DNA of 64,000 nt from contig CM077665.1 of assembly GCA_039707655.1 (NCBI GenBank), positions 83,887,954 to 83,951,953 of the forward strand, in the 5' to 3' direction. Numbering within the stretch: the first letter of the stretch is position 1; each line of letters begins with the position of its first letter. The notes beneath the pieces were generated by a model. That model saw nothing but the letters and a program-made list of their open reading frames with translations, ran no database searches and had not been told where the DNA came from. Shown here piece after piece: positions 46,056-57,147 of the stretch. Position numbers and translations under genes: made by a program. Origin of the DNA: Elymus sibiricus (taxonomy: Eukaryota; Streptophyta; Magnoliopsida; Poales; Poaceae).

Positions 46056-46560
46056 TTAGTCATGCAGTAGTGAAATTTTAAGTATGTATAGAAAAAATAT
46101 ATTTAATGTGTACCAAAAATGTGCAGTGTCTATGTGAAAATTAAACAACAAAAAGAAAAATTATATATAAATTAATCGTGTATTTCGAAAATGTTTAAAA
46201 TGTATATAAAAATATTTTTGAGGTACACAAAAAATGTAAAATGTATAAGTAAAAGGTACACATAAAAAATATATGCATTAAAAATTATTAATCATGTATT
46301 TGGAAAATGTTAAACATGCATACATAAAATGTTATTGATGGCAGAAAAAATGTACAATTTTTATGAATAAATTATGCATGAAAAAAATATGTTTCACAAA
46401 GTGTTAGTCATGCATTTGTAAAAAAACATAATGTGTATATAAAAAATGTTCCTGATGTATAAAAAAATATACAATGTTTTTCATAAAAGTAGATATAAAA
46501 AAATATGTTTAATAAAATTTAATTATGTATTTCCAAAATGTTGAATGTGTACATAAAAAA
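46056..46560. repeat. 116-bp AT-rich tandem array
   Basis: Units start at 46056, 46172, 46288, 46404 and 46519, each beginning TTA[A/G]T[C/T].TG[T/C]A. The spacing is 116, 116, 116 and 115 bp although the units are strongly diverged. About 4.4 copies. Confidence 0.75.
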
Positions 46561-46793
46561 GAAGCTGACGTTAGGCACTATACTTTTTAGTAACGGCACT
46601 ATACTTTAGCTGTGTGGCCCATAACGAGTCACGTCGGTAGGCATGATAATTTAGCTGCGTGGCCCATATCAGTGACACACATCGGTCTCTTTCTAGCTCT
46701 CTTTTTAGCGAACGTACCCCAGGAGAGCCACCAGCGGCTCTATTTGGTGCATAGTTTGATTTTTTTTTTTTTTGAGGAAAGCCAAGACTTTAT

Positions 46794-47654
46794 TTACTCA
46801 AAGATTACAGAGTTTGGAATACAAAAAGGATCGTGGAGTTGTCCCAGCCAAACAGGGCGGCCCCGACTTAAAGACTGAGAGTACTTGGCTAACAAATGAG
46901 CTTCGAAATTAGAATCTCGAACTTCAAAAGTGAAGATACAATCGAAGTTTTCTTCTATAAGTTTAATCTCGCTAATAATCTGATCATAACTATTGTTACA
47001 ACCCTTTTCAATATCTCTCAAAACATGTTTACAATCAGTTGCAACGATGAAGTCCTGAAGAAGGAGGTCTTCGGCCAGGGAAAGGGCCTCCTTGCATGCA
47101 ATAGCTTCCAATGTTACTGCGTCACGCACACCATGAACCACAAGCGCTGACGACCCTAGGAAGAGTCCGCTCAAGTCCCTGCACACAGCCGCCGCTGCTT
47201 CACCTTCCCCCTCTCGGGCCAATCCTGCATCCACATGAATCTTTGCAAAGCCCGTCGATGGAGCTGCCATCCGGGTCCTCCTCTGTGGCGTTATCACATG
47301 TGCACCTCTTGTGTTAGTTGGCTTCGCATTGACATCACCAAGTTCTGCAATGAACCGTTTCACAAACAAGTTGGTGTATAAAGGACTTTGAAATACATGT
47401 TCATGAATGGCTTTCCTGCTCGCCCACCATGTAGCCCAGAGAGTTACAACGAGAGTAACAAAAGCATTGTGTGGTATTGATTCAATCATTGTAAAGAGCC
47501 ACTGTTTTGCGCTGGTTTCAGTCGATGCAATTAAGTGCTCCGCTAACTTCTCATCGACAAGAGCCCATATGCTCCGAGACATGGAACACTCAAGCAAGGA
47601 ATGCCTCCACGAGTCTTCCATACCACATAATCCACACACACTCGAGTTCGCCAT
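46794..47654 (-). pseudogene. LINE RNase H domain with preceding zinc-binding motif
   Basis: 286 codons. Residues 7-23 carry C-x2-C...H-x4-C (CGLCG...WRHSLLEC), the end of the plant LINE RT zinc-binding region. An RNase H fold (RVT_3 type) follows from about residue 138: HVDAG, EAIACKEAL, ATDCKHV and AHLLAK carry the acidic catalytic positions. The C-terminus ends shortly before the poly(A) tail. The upstream portion is in another frame (47807-48067), so the protein is interrupted. Confidence 0.88.
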
Positions 47655-47806
47655 GTTTCTGTTACACCGAATACCATTAGTAGGAAGTGAATGCTTGGCT
47701 AACCTCCAAAGAACATTCTAATTTTCCCCGGAACTTGTATTTTCCACAACTGCTTCCAAGATGATTCCTCCTGGTGAGTACTAGATGAACATGGATTTCT
47801 ATCCAG

Positions 47807-48067
47807 TCAGGCTTCTCTTCTCCTCCTGGTGTCTACCAACATTCTATAGGCTGGTCGTACTGAAAACGTGCCATTCTTTTCGCAGTGCCATGCCCATGAA
47901 TCATCTAAGTTCCTCGTACATAGAGGTATCTCCAAGATAACCGGTACATCAATGGATATAAATACCTCCACAACACGATCTGACCTCCATGTTGTTGATG
48001 TTGCATCAATTAACTCCCAGACCAACTTTGGTGGGTTCGGTGTTATGCATCCATAAGGTCTCAACAT
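47807..48067 (-). pseudogene. LINE RT zinc-binding region, N-terminal piece
   Basis: 86 codons with the plant zf-RVT look (DSWAWHCEKNGTFSVRPAYRML), separated from the RNase H frame by stops and a frameshift between 47655 and 47806. The RT core further 5' was never copied or is lost. Confidence 0.75.
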
Positions 48068-48153
48068 CTCTGAACTCGGAAGCCAATTGTCACTCCAAAT
48101 ATCTGTTGTAGTTCCATTGCCAATTCACCGTATCAACTTTGGCGCATAGTTTG

Positions 48154-49140
48154 CTGTCTAGCGACATAGTGCGTGCCCGCCCACCCCAGCATCTCTCCAA
48201 TATATGAGCTCGCCCATTTTGATTTTTTCAATGGTTTTGGAAAGGTTCAAGAACCTTCCCTGAAGTGAGTTTTTCTTTTAATATTTTGCCTGTTTATTTA
48301 TTTATTTACTTTCGTTTTCCCTTTCCCTTTTATTTTTTTCACTTTTTGTTATATTTTTCATTTCCTTTCTTTTTCATGTTCGTTTTTTATTTTCTTTTTA
48401 AGTTTCATTTTGGATCATATTTCAAATTTCCCCTCATTTCCTTTGAAATCCTGAGCATTTTTTGAGTTCACGTTTTTTTACATCATGAACTTTTTTTTAT
48501 AAAATCATGAACATTTTTTAGAATCCTGATTTTTTTTTTGAATTCGTGAACAGTTTTTGCACATTCACGGATCTTTTCGAAATTGTGAACATTTGTTCGA
48601 AACTTGTAAACATTCTTTCAATATGCGAACATTTTTGGAAATTCATTAAAAAATGTTTTGACGTATAAGTTTTGGTATGCATGTACATTTTTAGAGTTCA
48701 AATATATTTTTTTTAATCGGTGAACATTTTTTGAAATTTGAAAATATTTTTTGCAGATCCAGAATATTTTAGAGTTTTCATGTTTTTTATTCTAATTCAC
48801 TAACAATTTTTGAGTATACAGACTTTTGTTTTCGAAATCATGAACATTTTTTATTTCCTGAATATTTTTTAAAAACAATGCACATTTTTTGAATATACGG
48901 ACATTTTATGATTTCCCGATTTGTTTTTGATTTTTTGATCATTTTGTCTTCATAATTAGCAAAAAAGATAGATTTTTTAAAACCTGAATTATTATAAAGA
49001 AGAAAAAAACCAAAAAGGAAAAGCAAAAATGAAAAAGCGGTGTCCAACCCCACACATGGGCCGGCCCAAAACACATGGTGTGAGATGATCGTCTCCTTCG
49101 TATTCAGCTTGTAGGTCGCTCAATATGGGATGCGGGAGCC
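48154..49140. other. low-complexity AT-rich region
   Basis: No gene. 48470-48950 is dominated by degenerate GAACATTTTTTGAAATT-like repeats. It ends with TGGGCCGGCCC at 49058 and a CGCTCAATATGGGATGCGG segment at 49118. Probably part of the same old DNA transposon as 45450-46740. Confidence 0.45.
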
Positions 49141-49764
49141 ACCCAAGCAGGGATGCATACGTATTTTTTGCGCCAAACCCCTACCTTGCCCGAGGAAGTT
49201 CTCCACCAGTGCTTTTAATCATCCAAAATGGATCGCAAAAACGGGTCGGACCAGTCTGGACGTCTGAAACCCCACAGTCTGGTCCCAAATCAGGGGGGCT
49301 CTGAGGGAGACACGACGTCCGACAACCCACTCCCGCCCCAAAAACCCTATTCGGCTCTAGAACTCTCTACATTGATGTTGAGCTGGACGGTTGGACGTCC
49401 CCAAACCATGTCATCCCACTTTCCCCCCCTTTCCCAAAGCCACCCCGCACACACACACCCCACCTCCACCACCGTTCGTCGTGATGGGCAAGAAAATGGA
49501 CGTCGAGAAGACATGTGCATGGTGGTTGCTTAGCGGCTACCCCTTAGAGTAGCCTTCACCACGCCAGAACTTTGAATCCGTGGGAAACTCCAATTCCAAT
49601 CCGGGTTGCCACACACGGTTGTTGGGTCCTTCTTCGTCCACCATGAAAGTGAAGCAGTCTCAGATGACGTGGAGGGGAAGCCGCCACTGCTTGCACGGCG
49701 ACAGCGAAGACGGACAACAAGTTCTAGCAGCACCTCCAAACCGCATTGTAGAACTCCAAAAGTG
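49141..49764. other. unassigned sequence
   Basis: No recognisable domain in either strand. Moderately GC-rich with short open frames that look fortuitous. Confidence 0.4.
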
Positions 49765-51510
49765 CATGGAACCCCAAGTGTGGTTTTGATAATTAAGTAC
49801 AATATCTATGGACTAACATTATCATTGAGATATATTTGAAGGATTACTCTGTAGATGGTGCCTTAAGAATATTGGATGGGTTCGAGAATGAATGCCATAA
49901 AGACAAAGATATGCTCCAAGTTTTGGCGTTGAACGAAAATTCCTATGGAGCATCAAGTGCATTGTATCTTACATGAAGAAATGTTTCATTGTGATGCATG
50001 GAGTGTATTGGGTTTCTTTAAGAAGGATGCCATCAAAAACCTCACGAAAAAGTCCTTTGGGTATCCCCCTTTGGTTACCCCATGCTCACGGGGTCCAGGG
50101 GTCGTGCCCACGGAGTCAAGCATTTAACTCTCTGGATACCCCGTGCGCATGGAGTCCCTGACCTCCATGCTCACAGGGCCTAGGGTTGGCTCTCGGGGAA
50201 TCGTGTCTAGTGAGGTTACTAGTTGGTCATTGGAGATATATTTTGAAGCCATCCAGATTAATTGCAATGTGTGACTAAATATGTTCAAGGTAGGGTTCGT
50301 TGGAGGATCTCATAGGTTGACATATTAGGGCTTATAAGGATTGGCGACTTGAGATAATAATTTAAGGGAATAATTCAAGTCATGGTTTCAAAAGAAGACC
50401 ATTCCAAGCTCATGTGTTGGATTTTGCTTGATCAAGTCTTGAAGGAAGCAACTAGAGTGAATAATTCATTGTGCCTCTCAAGAGGTTGTGATGGAGCATT
50501 TAGATGAGCAGGTGATGACCAATATGTTTTTCATGGTGAAACTTTATTTGGTCATGAAAGATTCTTTGGTGATCTAGTCTTAAAGTAATGAAGTGAAATG
50601 GAGAGTTCATTGTGGCTTTCAAGAAACCAAGATGGAGCATGAAGTAAAAATGTTGATTGACCAGGATGAAGCTCGAAGATTGTATCAAGGTGGTCAAATC
50701 ACAAGCGCAAACATTGTACTGTGTGGGTCAACTGATCTAGTGGTATGTCAAGTAATTATGAATTGTTCTTTGTGAACTAACTCATGCTATGTTTTTGTTA
50801 TGTCTATGTGGGTTAGGTGTTTCTCATGGGTTTGCATCAAAAGAAATATTTCAAGTAGCCTATGTGAGGAACTGAGGATGACATCAAGTGGTAATGGTCA
50901 TCGAGTTTGAGAAGTGCAAGTGAAAGATGAGCATCTCGAGGTTATATGCTTTGAAGCTTACGTTCCACATCGTGATAATGCACATGTGAATATGTTCTTA
51001 AGTGAAGGCTTTCTGCATTGCAATATGGGGAGGCAATTCGAGAATCTTGACCAACTAACATGGTCGAGTAAAGGATTCCATGCCACGGGGTTGTACCGTG
51101 CCGACGCCCCCCGTGGGCACGTACATGTTTCCTAGAGAGATGTCGTTTGACTCCAACGACTAGTTTTTGGGGTTGGCTATTTAAGTGGCCCTCTCCCCCA
51201 CCGTTTTGGTGGTTGTTCATACATGTTTATATAACTCTTTTGAGCCATAAACTCCTCCCCAAACCCTTATATCCCCTCCAAGTGAAGGGGATTTGTGGAT
51301 GTATCTTGGAGCAATTCTTTGATGTCCCCCATTGTTTCCCTCACTTTAATATCCTACCTCCTTGAGTTACATCTTGTGTGATTGAGAGAGTGAGTTGAGC
51401 ATAAGTTGCTTCACCTTTATTTGCATTGGTTTGAGATCCCCGCGTTGACTCGTTCAAGTGAGAGTTCGCGAGTTTTATCACTCTTGAAGGCCACTGTGGT
51501 CACCATCCTC
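49765..51510 (+). repeat. degenerate Copia LTR-like sequence
   Basis: Starts TGCATGGAACCCCAAGTGTGG followed by TTTTGATAATTAA and CTATGGACTAAC. This is the arrangement seen at the start of Sirevirus LTRs (compare 1521-1585: GGTTTTGGTAATTAATAACAAC). The 3' part (GGATTTGTGGATGTATCTTGG ... GAGAGAGTGAG) has the look of an LTR downstream region. No primer site or coding follows, so it is an old fragment. Confidence 0.5.
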
Positions 51511-51514
51511 TACC

Positions 51515-52107
51515 TAGTATAGTTTAATATTGATTTAGTTTGGTTTATGTTTAGTTTGTGTCGAACTTGTTAAATTTCATTCGTTTGCAAGTAAAATACC
51601 ATACTTAGTTAAATTTTATTTGTATTTCGTGTTTGCTTCGTTTGAAATGGGAGGACATTTGAGGGACATTGTTGGATGGTCCGTGCCTGACCGGATTTCC
51701 GCATAAACGTTCGGACGTACCCGTGGACATTTGTTGATGTTTGTTTGTCGAGTCACAAATTTCCTCCATGTACGCGGGAAAACAAAAGTCATCCAATGCG
51801 GCTCACCAAATATGTTCGGGCAGTCTGAACTATCTGAAATCCCACAAACTCGAACCAAATCAAGGTGAGGTATGGGGGCATCCAAGCATTCCACATACAC
51901 CGCGGCCAACTCAGCTTCGGACCCCACCATAAACACACCTTTTCATTTCACTCCTTATCTCTATTTAACAAGGGGATAGACAAGTAGGAAATTTTGGGGA
52001 CATATCGTTAGATGGTCGACGCGTGGTAGGATGTCTGCAGACACGTCTGAACGTGTCTATGAACATTTGGGGCATCCATTTGATGACTAACATTGGAGAT
52101 GCCCTTA
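51515..52107 (+). mobile_element. 3' part of a non-autonomous DNA transposon, copy A
   Basis: Runs from CTACCTAGTATAGTTTAATATTG to TTGGAGATGCCCTTA, the inverted form of the AGAGCATCTCCAA terminus at 55510. The sequence between has the appearance of an untranslated tail; no coding remains in this copy. Confidence 0.45.
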
Positions 52108-53637
52108 TAGCCGCAAAGCAAAATGCTCCAAATGCATTTTGGTTGTCACTATGACAAATATTAGTTGTTATTCAATGACAACGGGTAATTGTATTACAAT
52201 ATCCTATAATCTTAGATTTTCTTATATTACTATTATTGCGTACTTTGAGGAGGTAGACATGAACTTTTCCAAAAAATTATGGGGGTCAAAATACTGCAAA
52301 CTATATTAGAAATTCTTGTGTAAATTTATGTATGTTCATTCTGGACCACGAGCACACATTATCATTGTTCATATTCATTAATATTTATAAAATACCCAAT
52401 TATTAACAAATTGATGACGTTTTGTAAACTATTCAACATGTATTAAAAAGTATTTTTTTTGAACTTTCCAATACAATTATTCAAAAATGTTACAGAATAA
52501 GTTTTTAATACACATTGAACCTTTTTAAATACACATTCACGTTTTTTTTAATGCAAGACGGACATTTTTCAAAAACACGTTATAATTTTTAAAACATGTG
52601 AAATATTTCCCCAAAACATGTTGATTTTTTTTTCAAATGCACTAACATTTTCTTTAAGTTTATTGCAGTTGTAATTTTTTCTTACATTCATATTTTTTAA
52701 TTGTAAAAAGAATTTGAAAAATGAAAAAATTACTTGAAAAATAAAAATAAAACTTGTGCGAGCCCATAGAAGCGCCATATATAAATAAAATCGCTTGAAG
52801 TCTTGAAGAGGTACATAGCAACCTAAGCGGATTTTTGCATCACGGTGGCCACCGAGCACATTATTTAAGGTTAAAAAGTAGCACTTAAAAGTTTCAATAG
52901 GATTTGATTGTTTTCACAAAAAAACATATGCATGTGCTCTTAGTGGCTTGCAAATTTCGTTCCAAAATATGTTATATTATACCCTGCAGAAAAATGACAA
53001 AAATCCGGCCAAAAAACAAGTTGATTTTTGCATGTACTTGTTTTTTTCTCTCACATACAAACACCGATTTTGTTGAAATTTCACACTGATATATAACACC
53101 CCTATCTGTGCATGTACAAAAAAAAATCAAATTTCTTTTAGCTGTAAAAATATCTTTCTTTGAACTTCGGAATAAAGGACATAGTGACAATGCTCCAAAG
53201 TTACTTTTTTGCATAACAATGCAATATATAAAGTTCGACCTCTTCAATATCTACTTAGCAACGTATTGTCCGGTTGACAACCTGTGCGTGTAATTCAATC
53301 CGCAATCACAAGGTCTCAGGATTGATCCTGCATCATGTAATTTCTTTTTTCCAATTTGTAGGGCTTTCCTACATGATTAAATGAAATATGAACCGGGTTT
53401 CTACAAAATACTCCTCACGCGCGGGACACCCAACTCTCAGTCAATTGATAGGTGGGCCACTGCCAAGTTGGCACTTCACGCGGGCTGGACGTACGTCTAG
53501 ACACGGATAGATGACCACGCAGGATACTCATTGTGAGATATAAACATCATTGTTTTTGCTGTTTCTTTACCTTCTTTCATGTTTTCATGTTCTTACTTAT
53601 TTCTTGTGTCCTGTGAAAGAGATTGAAGAACAAACAA
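52108..53637. other. AT-rich repeat block A1
   Basis: No coding sequence. Homologous to 61048-62520 (B1) and, from about 52525, to 62521-63673 (B2). Closer to B2 than to B1 in the last 250 bp (GCGGGCTGGACGTACGT, GATACTCATTGTGAG). Confidence 0.7.
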
Positions 53638-55194
53638 GGCCGCGTTTGGTTGCCCGCATATGGGCCAACCAGGCCCATGCGGGAAGAAAGTGAGCTGTTT
53701 GGTTACCTGCGTTTACTGTTGGGCTTGCATCGCACAGAACTTAAAACATCTATTGGTCTGTCTCCGTGGGCACGCTCAGATGGGCAGTTCCTCCAGACCC
53801 TGGCCCGAGCGACACCCAGCGAGCGCACGAGGGTGGACCCCTTGCACGAGAGGAGATTGGAGGGATGCGAGCACATACACAACATGTACCTGTTATCTTC
53901 TTCTACCTACCTCGAGTAAGCTCCTCCCTAATCTCATTTCTCCCATCTCTCTTCTAATCTACACAACGATGCTTTGATTTAAGATAAGCTCTACACGAAA
54001 AAGATGCACATCGAGGTTAGGGTTCCATTTTTATGATCGGTTCGTAGTTTCTTCGACCGTAAATGCTTAATTTTGTGTTCATGTTCGAAGCTATTTTGGA
54101 TGAATCTTGGAAAATTCGTCGCGTACGGTCGACCGTTTGAAATTTCCTTTGACTGGCAGCTTCATCACGGAGTTCCACACAATATTCGTGTTGCAATTTT
54201 TCTGTTTCGACGATCCTACAGCACTGACGTCGCAATCACGCGCACACTGTATTTTTTTTCTCTATCCTCTGTCTCATAGCCCTCGTGTTCGTCCCTTTCG
54301 ACGTCGGTGCCGTTCCTCTTTGACCTCCTTGCCCGCATCCTACTACACCGGAGTCGTCTCTGGCGTCGGTCATCTTGGCCTCCTCTCTCTCGTTCTACTG
54401 CACTGACACTGCCATGGCGCGAGCAATGCATTTCTCCGCCTCTGTCCACTAACTCTGCGCAGACTTTCTGTGCGACGACGAGGATAGCAACTAGTTCGCC
54501 GTGCCGCTGACAGGGTCACTCACGCACGACTCCATGCACGTCGTGTTGGACGCGGCGCCACGACCACCGTCCACCGCAGTCGCCATGTCCGACACACACT
54601 GCATTTCTCCTCCCCCGTCCTCTGCATCAGGCTCCTCAACAGAAATTTCTCTGCGGCGCCGACGCTAGAAACTAGTTCGTCGCGGTGCCAGCAGGAACGC
54701 TCGTCCGAGACTCCGTGGTCGCCATGTCGGACGCGGCGCCGCGGTCACCGTCCATCGCACTCGCCATGGTCTGACACACACTGCATTTCTCCTCCCCCGT
54801 TCTCTGTCTGAACGCTCCTCCGCACGGACTTTCTCTGCGGCCGCGGCGCTAGCAACTAGTTCGCCGGGACGCCGGCTGGAACACTCGCCCGGGACTCGTG
54901 CTCGTCGTGTCGGTCGCGGCGCCACAGTCACTCTCCACAGCACTCGCGAGGCACAATGTGTGTTAAGTATAAGTGTTAGATATTAAGCATATCCCGCGTA
55001 TGCAATCAAACACCGTGTAGTTGCATGAGCCGCGTCAATGCAGGCAACCAAACACTATGCCAAAATTGATCTCCTAATGAAAGGGGACTAGACGCGGACA
55101 ACCAAACAATGTGCAGATGTTAATTTTTGGCCTGCATTTCCTCGCCCAGCCTCCAATGAGCCAGCCTACATCGGAACGGTTGCCAAACCCGCCC
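53638..55194. mobile_element. TIR-type insertion (Harbinger-like, non-autonomous)
   Basis: 1557 bp present in copy A but absent from the same site in copy B (about 63677). The ends are imperfect inverted repeats (GGCCGCGTTTGGTTGCC / GGGCGGGTTTGGCAACC inward, 12 of 17 matching), with CAA on both sides. Extra CCAAACA motifs lie near the right end (55011, 55048, 55103). The 3-bp duplication and G-rich ends suggest PIF/Harbinger, but CAA is not the usual TWA. No transposase coding seen. Confidence 0.6.
54427..54960. repeat. about 180-bp tandem repeat, three units
   Basis: Units start at 54427, 54600 and 54782, each with TGCATTTCTCC, then AACTAGTTCG about 70 bp later and a GGACGCGGCGCC / GGTCGCGGCGCC motif. 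Lies inside the TIR-type insertion. Confidence 0.8.
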
Positions 55195-55464
55195 CAAGTT
55201 GTTTATTTCTCGGAAAGCCCTTTGCCCCTCTCAATTGTGCAATATTTATATGCGAAAATGAGGTTTCGTTTCAATTCATATACACAGATGGAAGGCACAT
55301 CAAGAAGATTCAGCTCACGCTGCAGGTTGTATCCACGCAAATGACCAACGAGAGAAATCAAGAGCAGTATGCCTTTCGTCTCCAGAACAACATCATTTTG
55401 TACTAAACAAAAACTAAGTTACGTCCTGAATTTTTTGCGGCTTATTCGTTCCAAGCAGCCACAA
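55195..55464 (+). other. exon-like tail of composite block A
   Basis: Shared with 63680-63941. A short frame ending QYAFRLQNNIILY and TAA is present in both copies, but most differences change amino acids, so there is no sign of constraint. Source gene unknown. Confidence 0.4.
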
Positions 55465-55508
55465 AATAATTCCGAAGATCTTTGTAGGCTAACAATTGTC
55501 TCCGTCTT

Positions 55509-55860
55509 AGAGCATCTCCAACAGTCGCTACAAAATACGCGCGCGTGGTAAACTTTGCTTTTCGCACGCTCCAGCGGGCGCGCGCCCGGGATAATCAGGC
55601 ACGCGGAAAAAGATCGCGCGCGCGAAAAAGCGGCCGGGCGCGCGCATGTTTTGGCATTCGGCGTCCGGCACGCTCTATAAATCGAGCGCCCGCCACGCGC
55701 CCTCCCACCGCCTATCTCCTCGTCACACGCCCTCTCCGCTCACTCTGCCGCTCTTTCCCCGCCTTCTCCCCATGCCTCGTCGCCGTCGCGCCATGCCGCC
55801 GCGCCCCAGGAGCATGTCGGGCTTCCGCGGTGTCCGCCGACGCACTGCCGCACGAACAGC
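55509..55860 (+). mobile_element. 5' end of a DNA transposon carrying an AP2/ERF-like start
   Basis: Begins AGAGCATCTCCAACAG, a common grass TIR type, followed by a GC-rich leader and TATAAA-like CTATAAAT at 55674. A start codon at 55772 encodes MPRRRR...SMSGFRGVRRRTA. SGFRGVRRR corresponds to the first residues of an AP2/ERF DNA-binding domain. The domain is cut off after about 10 residues, where the LTR-like sequence of the mini-Copia element takes over. I recall AP2-like ORFs in Triticeae DNA transposons with this TIR; not verified. Confidence 0.5.
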
Positions 55861-55937
55861 GTTTTCTGTTTTTCACTCGAGCTCGAACTCGATCGTCCCG
55901 ACTCAATACACAGGCGGAGAGGGGCTTTATACGGACG

Positions 55938-56209
55938 CGCACATATGCGCCACGCCGCGCACCCGACGCACCCCACTTGCACGATCTCCACGGCCGCGCT
56001 CCACGGCTCGCGCGACCGGCGCGCACGCACGCGCTCAACGTGGCCGGGTCCAGCGCCTCGACGCGATCTCTCATGTGCCTATTGCGCCAGCTAACCCACA
56101 CCCGCACGCACACACGCACGGACACATGCACACACACACACACACCCGTGACCGGACCGCACCAGGCGCACGCCCGCCGGTCGCCACCGGTCACGGCTTA
56201 TTCCTAACA
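55938..56209 (-). repeat. 3' LTR of the mini-Copia element (partial)
   Basis: Matches about 57250-57503, ending CTTATTCCTAACA. It includes a CA-rich microsatellite (CACACACACAC near 56130) and GC-rich sequence. Long open frames across it are compositional. Confidence 0.75.
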
Positions 56210-56228
56210 TTCACGCCCTAAGCCGTGA

Positions 56229-57041
56229 CTAGAGGAGCCCGTCGTCGATGTCGGCGATGAGTGCCTGCCCTTCCGCCGCCGCGCCCTGCCGAAGCTTCGG
56301 GCAGTCACGCTTGAAGTGGCCGCGCTGGCCGCAGTTGTAGCAGCGGACGCGCCTCTTCTTCCCGCCGCCCGACACCGTGCTGGCCGCCCCGTCGTCGTCG
56401 AAAATGTCGTTCCGCTGCCGCCGGCGCGCTGCCCACTGCGCCTCCGTGAGCATCAGCTGCCCATCCGCCCTCTCGCCGCCGGCCTGCGTGCGCCGACACG
56501 TCCGCTCCTCGAATGCTTTCAGGCACCCGAGAGCTTCCTCGAACGCCATCTCCTCCACGTCGCAGAACTGCTCGATGCCGGACACCGCGGCGTACAGCCG
56601 GTCCGGCACGGTGTCGAGCAGCTTCTTCACCATGGGTGCGTCGTCGAGGGTCGCCCCGAGCACCGCGTACCCCGCCGCCACCCCGTAGACCTTGCCAGCG
56701 TACACATCGAGCTCATCGCCGTCGTCCATCCGGAGACGATCAAACTCGCCGCGCAGCGTCGCCAGCCGCGCGGCCTTCACCCGATCGGCGCCGACGAAAC
56801 GCACCTTGGGGAGTCCCATACCTCCTTCACAGTGGGCTTCGACACCACCTGCATGAGCACCTCCTCCGACATCGCCCCGAGCAACATCGCCCGCGCCGTC
56901 TTGCTCTTGCCGGCGTCGATCGCCGCACCCTCCGCCGGCGCCACCATGCCCCCATAGTCCCTAGGCATCAAGGATCGCCTCCACCTTGATCGCCCAGGAG
57001 GTGTAGTTCGCCGTCGTCAGCGGCGACACCTGCATCGACAT
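56229..57041 (-). pseudogene. gag: Copia gag of the mini-Copia element
   Basis: The UBN2-type gag start is encoded from 57041 (LTTANYTSWAIKVE). It has a premature TAG near 56960 and a frameshift near 56810. The main open frame 56229-56819 (196 codons) continues the capsid part (LRGEFDRLRMDDGDELDVYA, then DTVPDRLYAAVSGIEQF). It ends with a C-x2-C-x4-H-x4-C zinc knuckle (CYNCGQRGHFKRDC) and about 25 more residues. There is no protease, integrase or RT. Two or three lesions mean this copy is dead. Confidence 0.85.
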
Positions 57042-57130
57042 CGGGCCACCACCGCCGCCATACTACACCAGCGACATGGCCACCGTCGTACTGCACCAGC
57101 GACATGGCCACCGTCGGTCTCCTTCACCAC

Positions 57131-57146
57131 CTCGCTTTGATACCAA
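57131..57146 (-). other. primer binding site of the mini-Copia element
   Basis: Minus strand TGGTATCAAAGCGAGG, two bases after the 5' LTR; one mismatch from the usual TGGTATCAGAGC. Confidence 0.85.
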
Positions 57147-57147
57147 A

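Larger units (their letters stand above)
46759..48137 (-). mobile_element. 5'-truncated LINE (L1-type)
   Basis: Minus-strand non-LTR retrotransposon. A poly(A) tail appears as a T-run at about 46760-46773. It is flanked by 16-bp target duplications TTTGGTGCATAGTTTG (46743-46758) and TTTGGCGCATAGTTTG (48138-48153), one mismatch. Only about 1.38 kb of the 3' end is present (zinc-binding region and RNase H), typical of incomplete reverse transcription. Confidence 0.92.
50943..55464 (+). repeat. composite block, copy A
   Basis: Collinear with 59650-63941 in direct orientation. Shared segments are the LTR-like 3' part (50943-51510), a transposon-like tail (51515-52107), an AT-rich block (52108-53637) and an exon-like end (55195-55464). 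Copy A lacks about 320 bp present in B at 60189-60508 and has the extra insertion 53638-55194. By eye about 10% divergent, so old. Confidence 0.8.

Noticed and set aside
55545..56207. Long open frames in both strands across the mini-Copia LTR
   Set aside because: Very high GC content makes stops rare; LTR boundaries and CA repeats explain the region.
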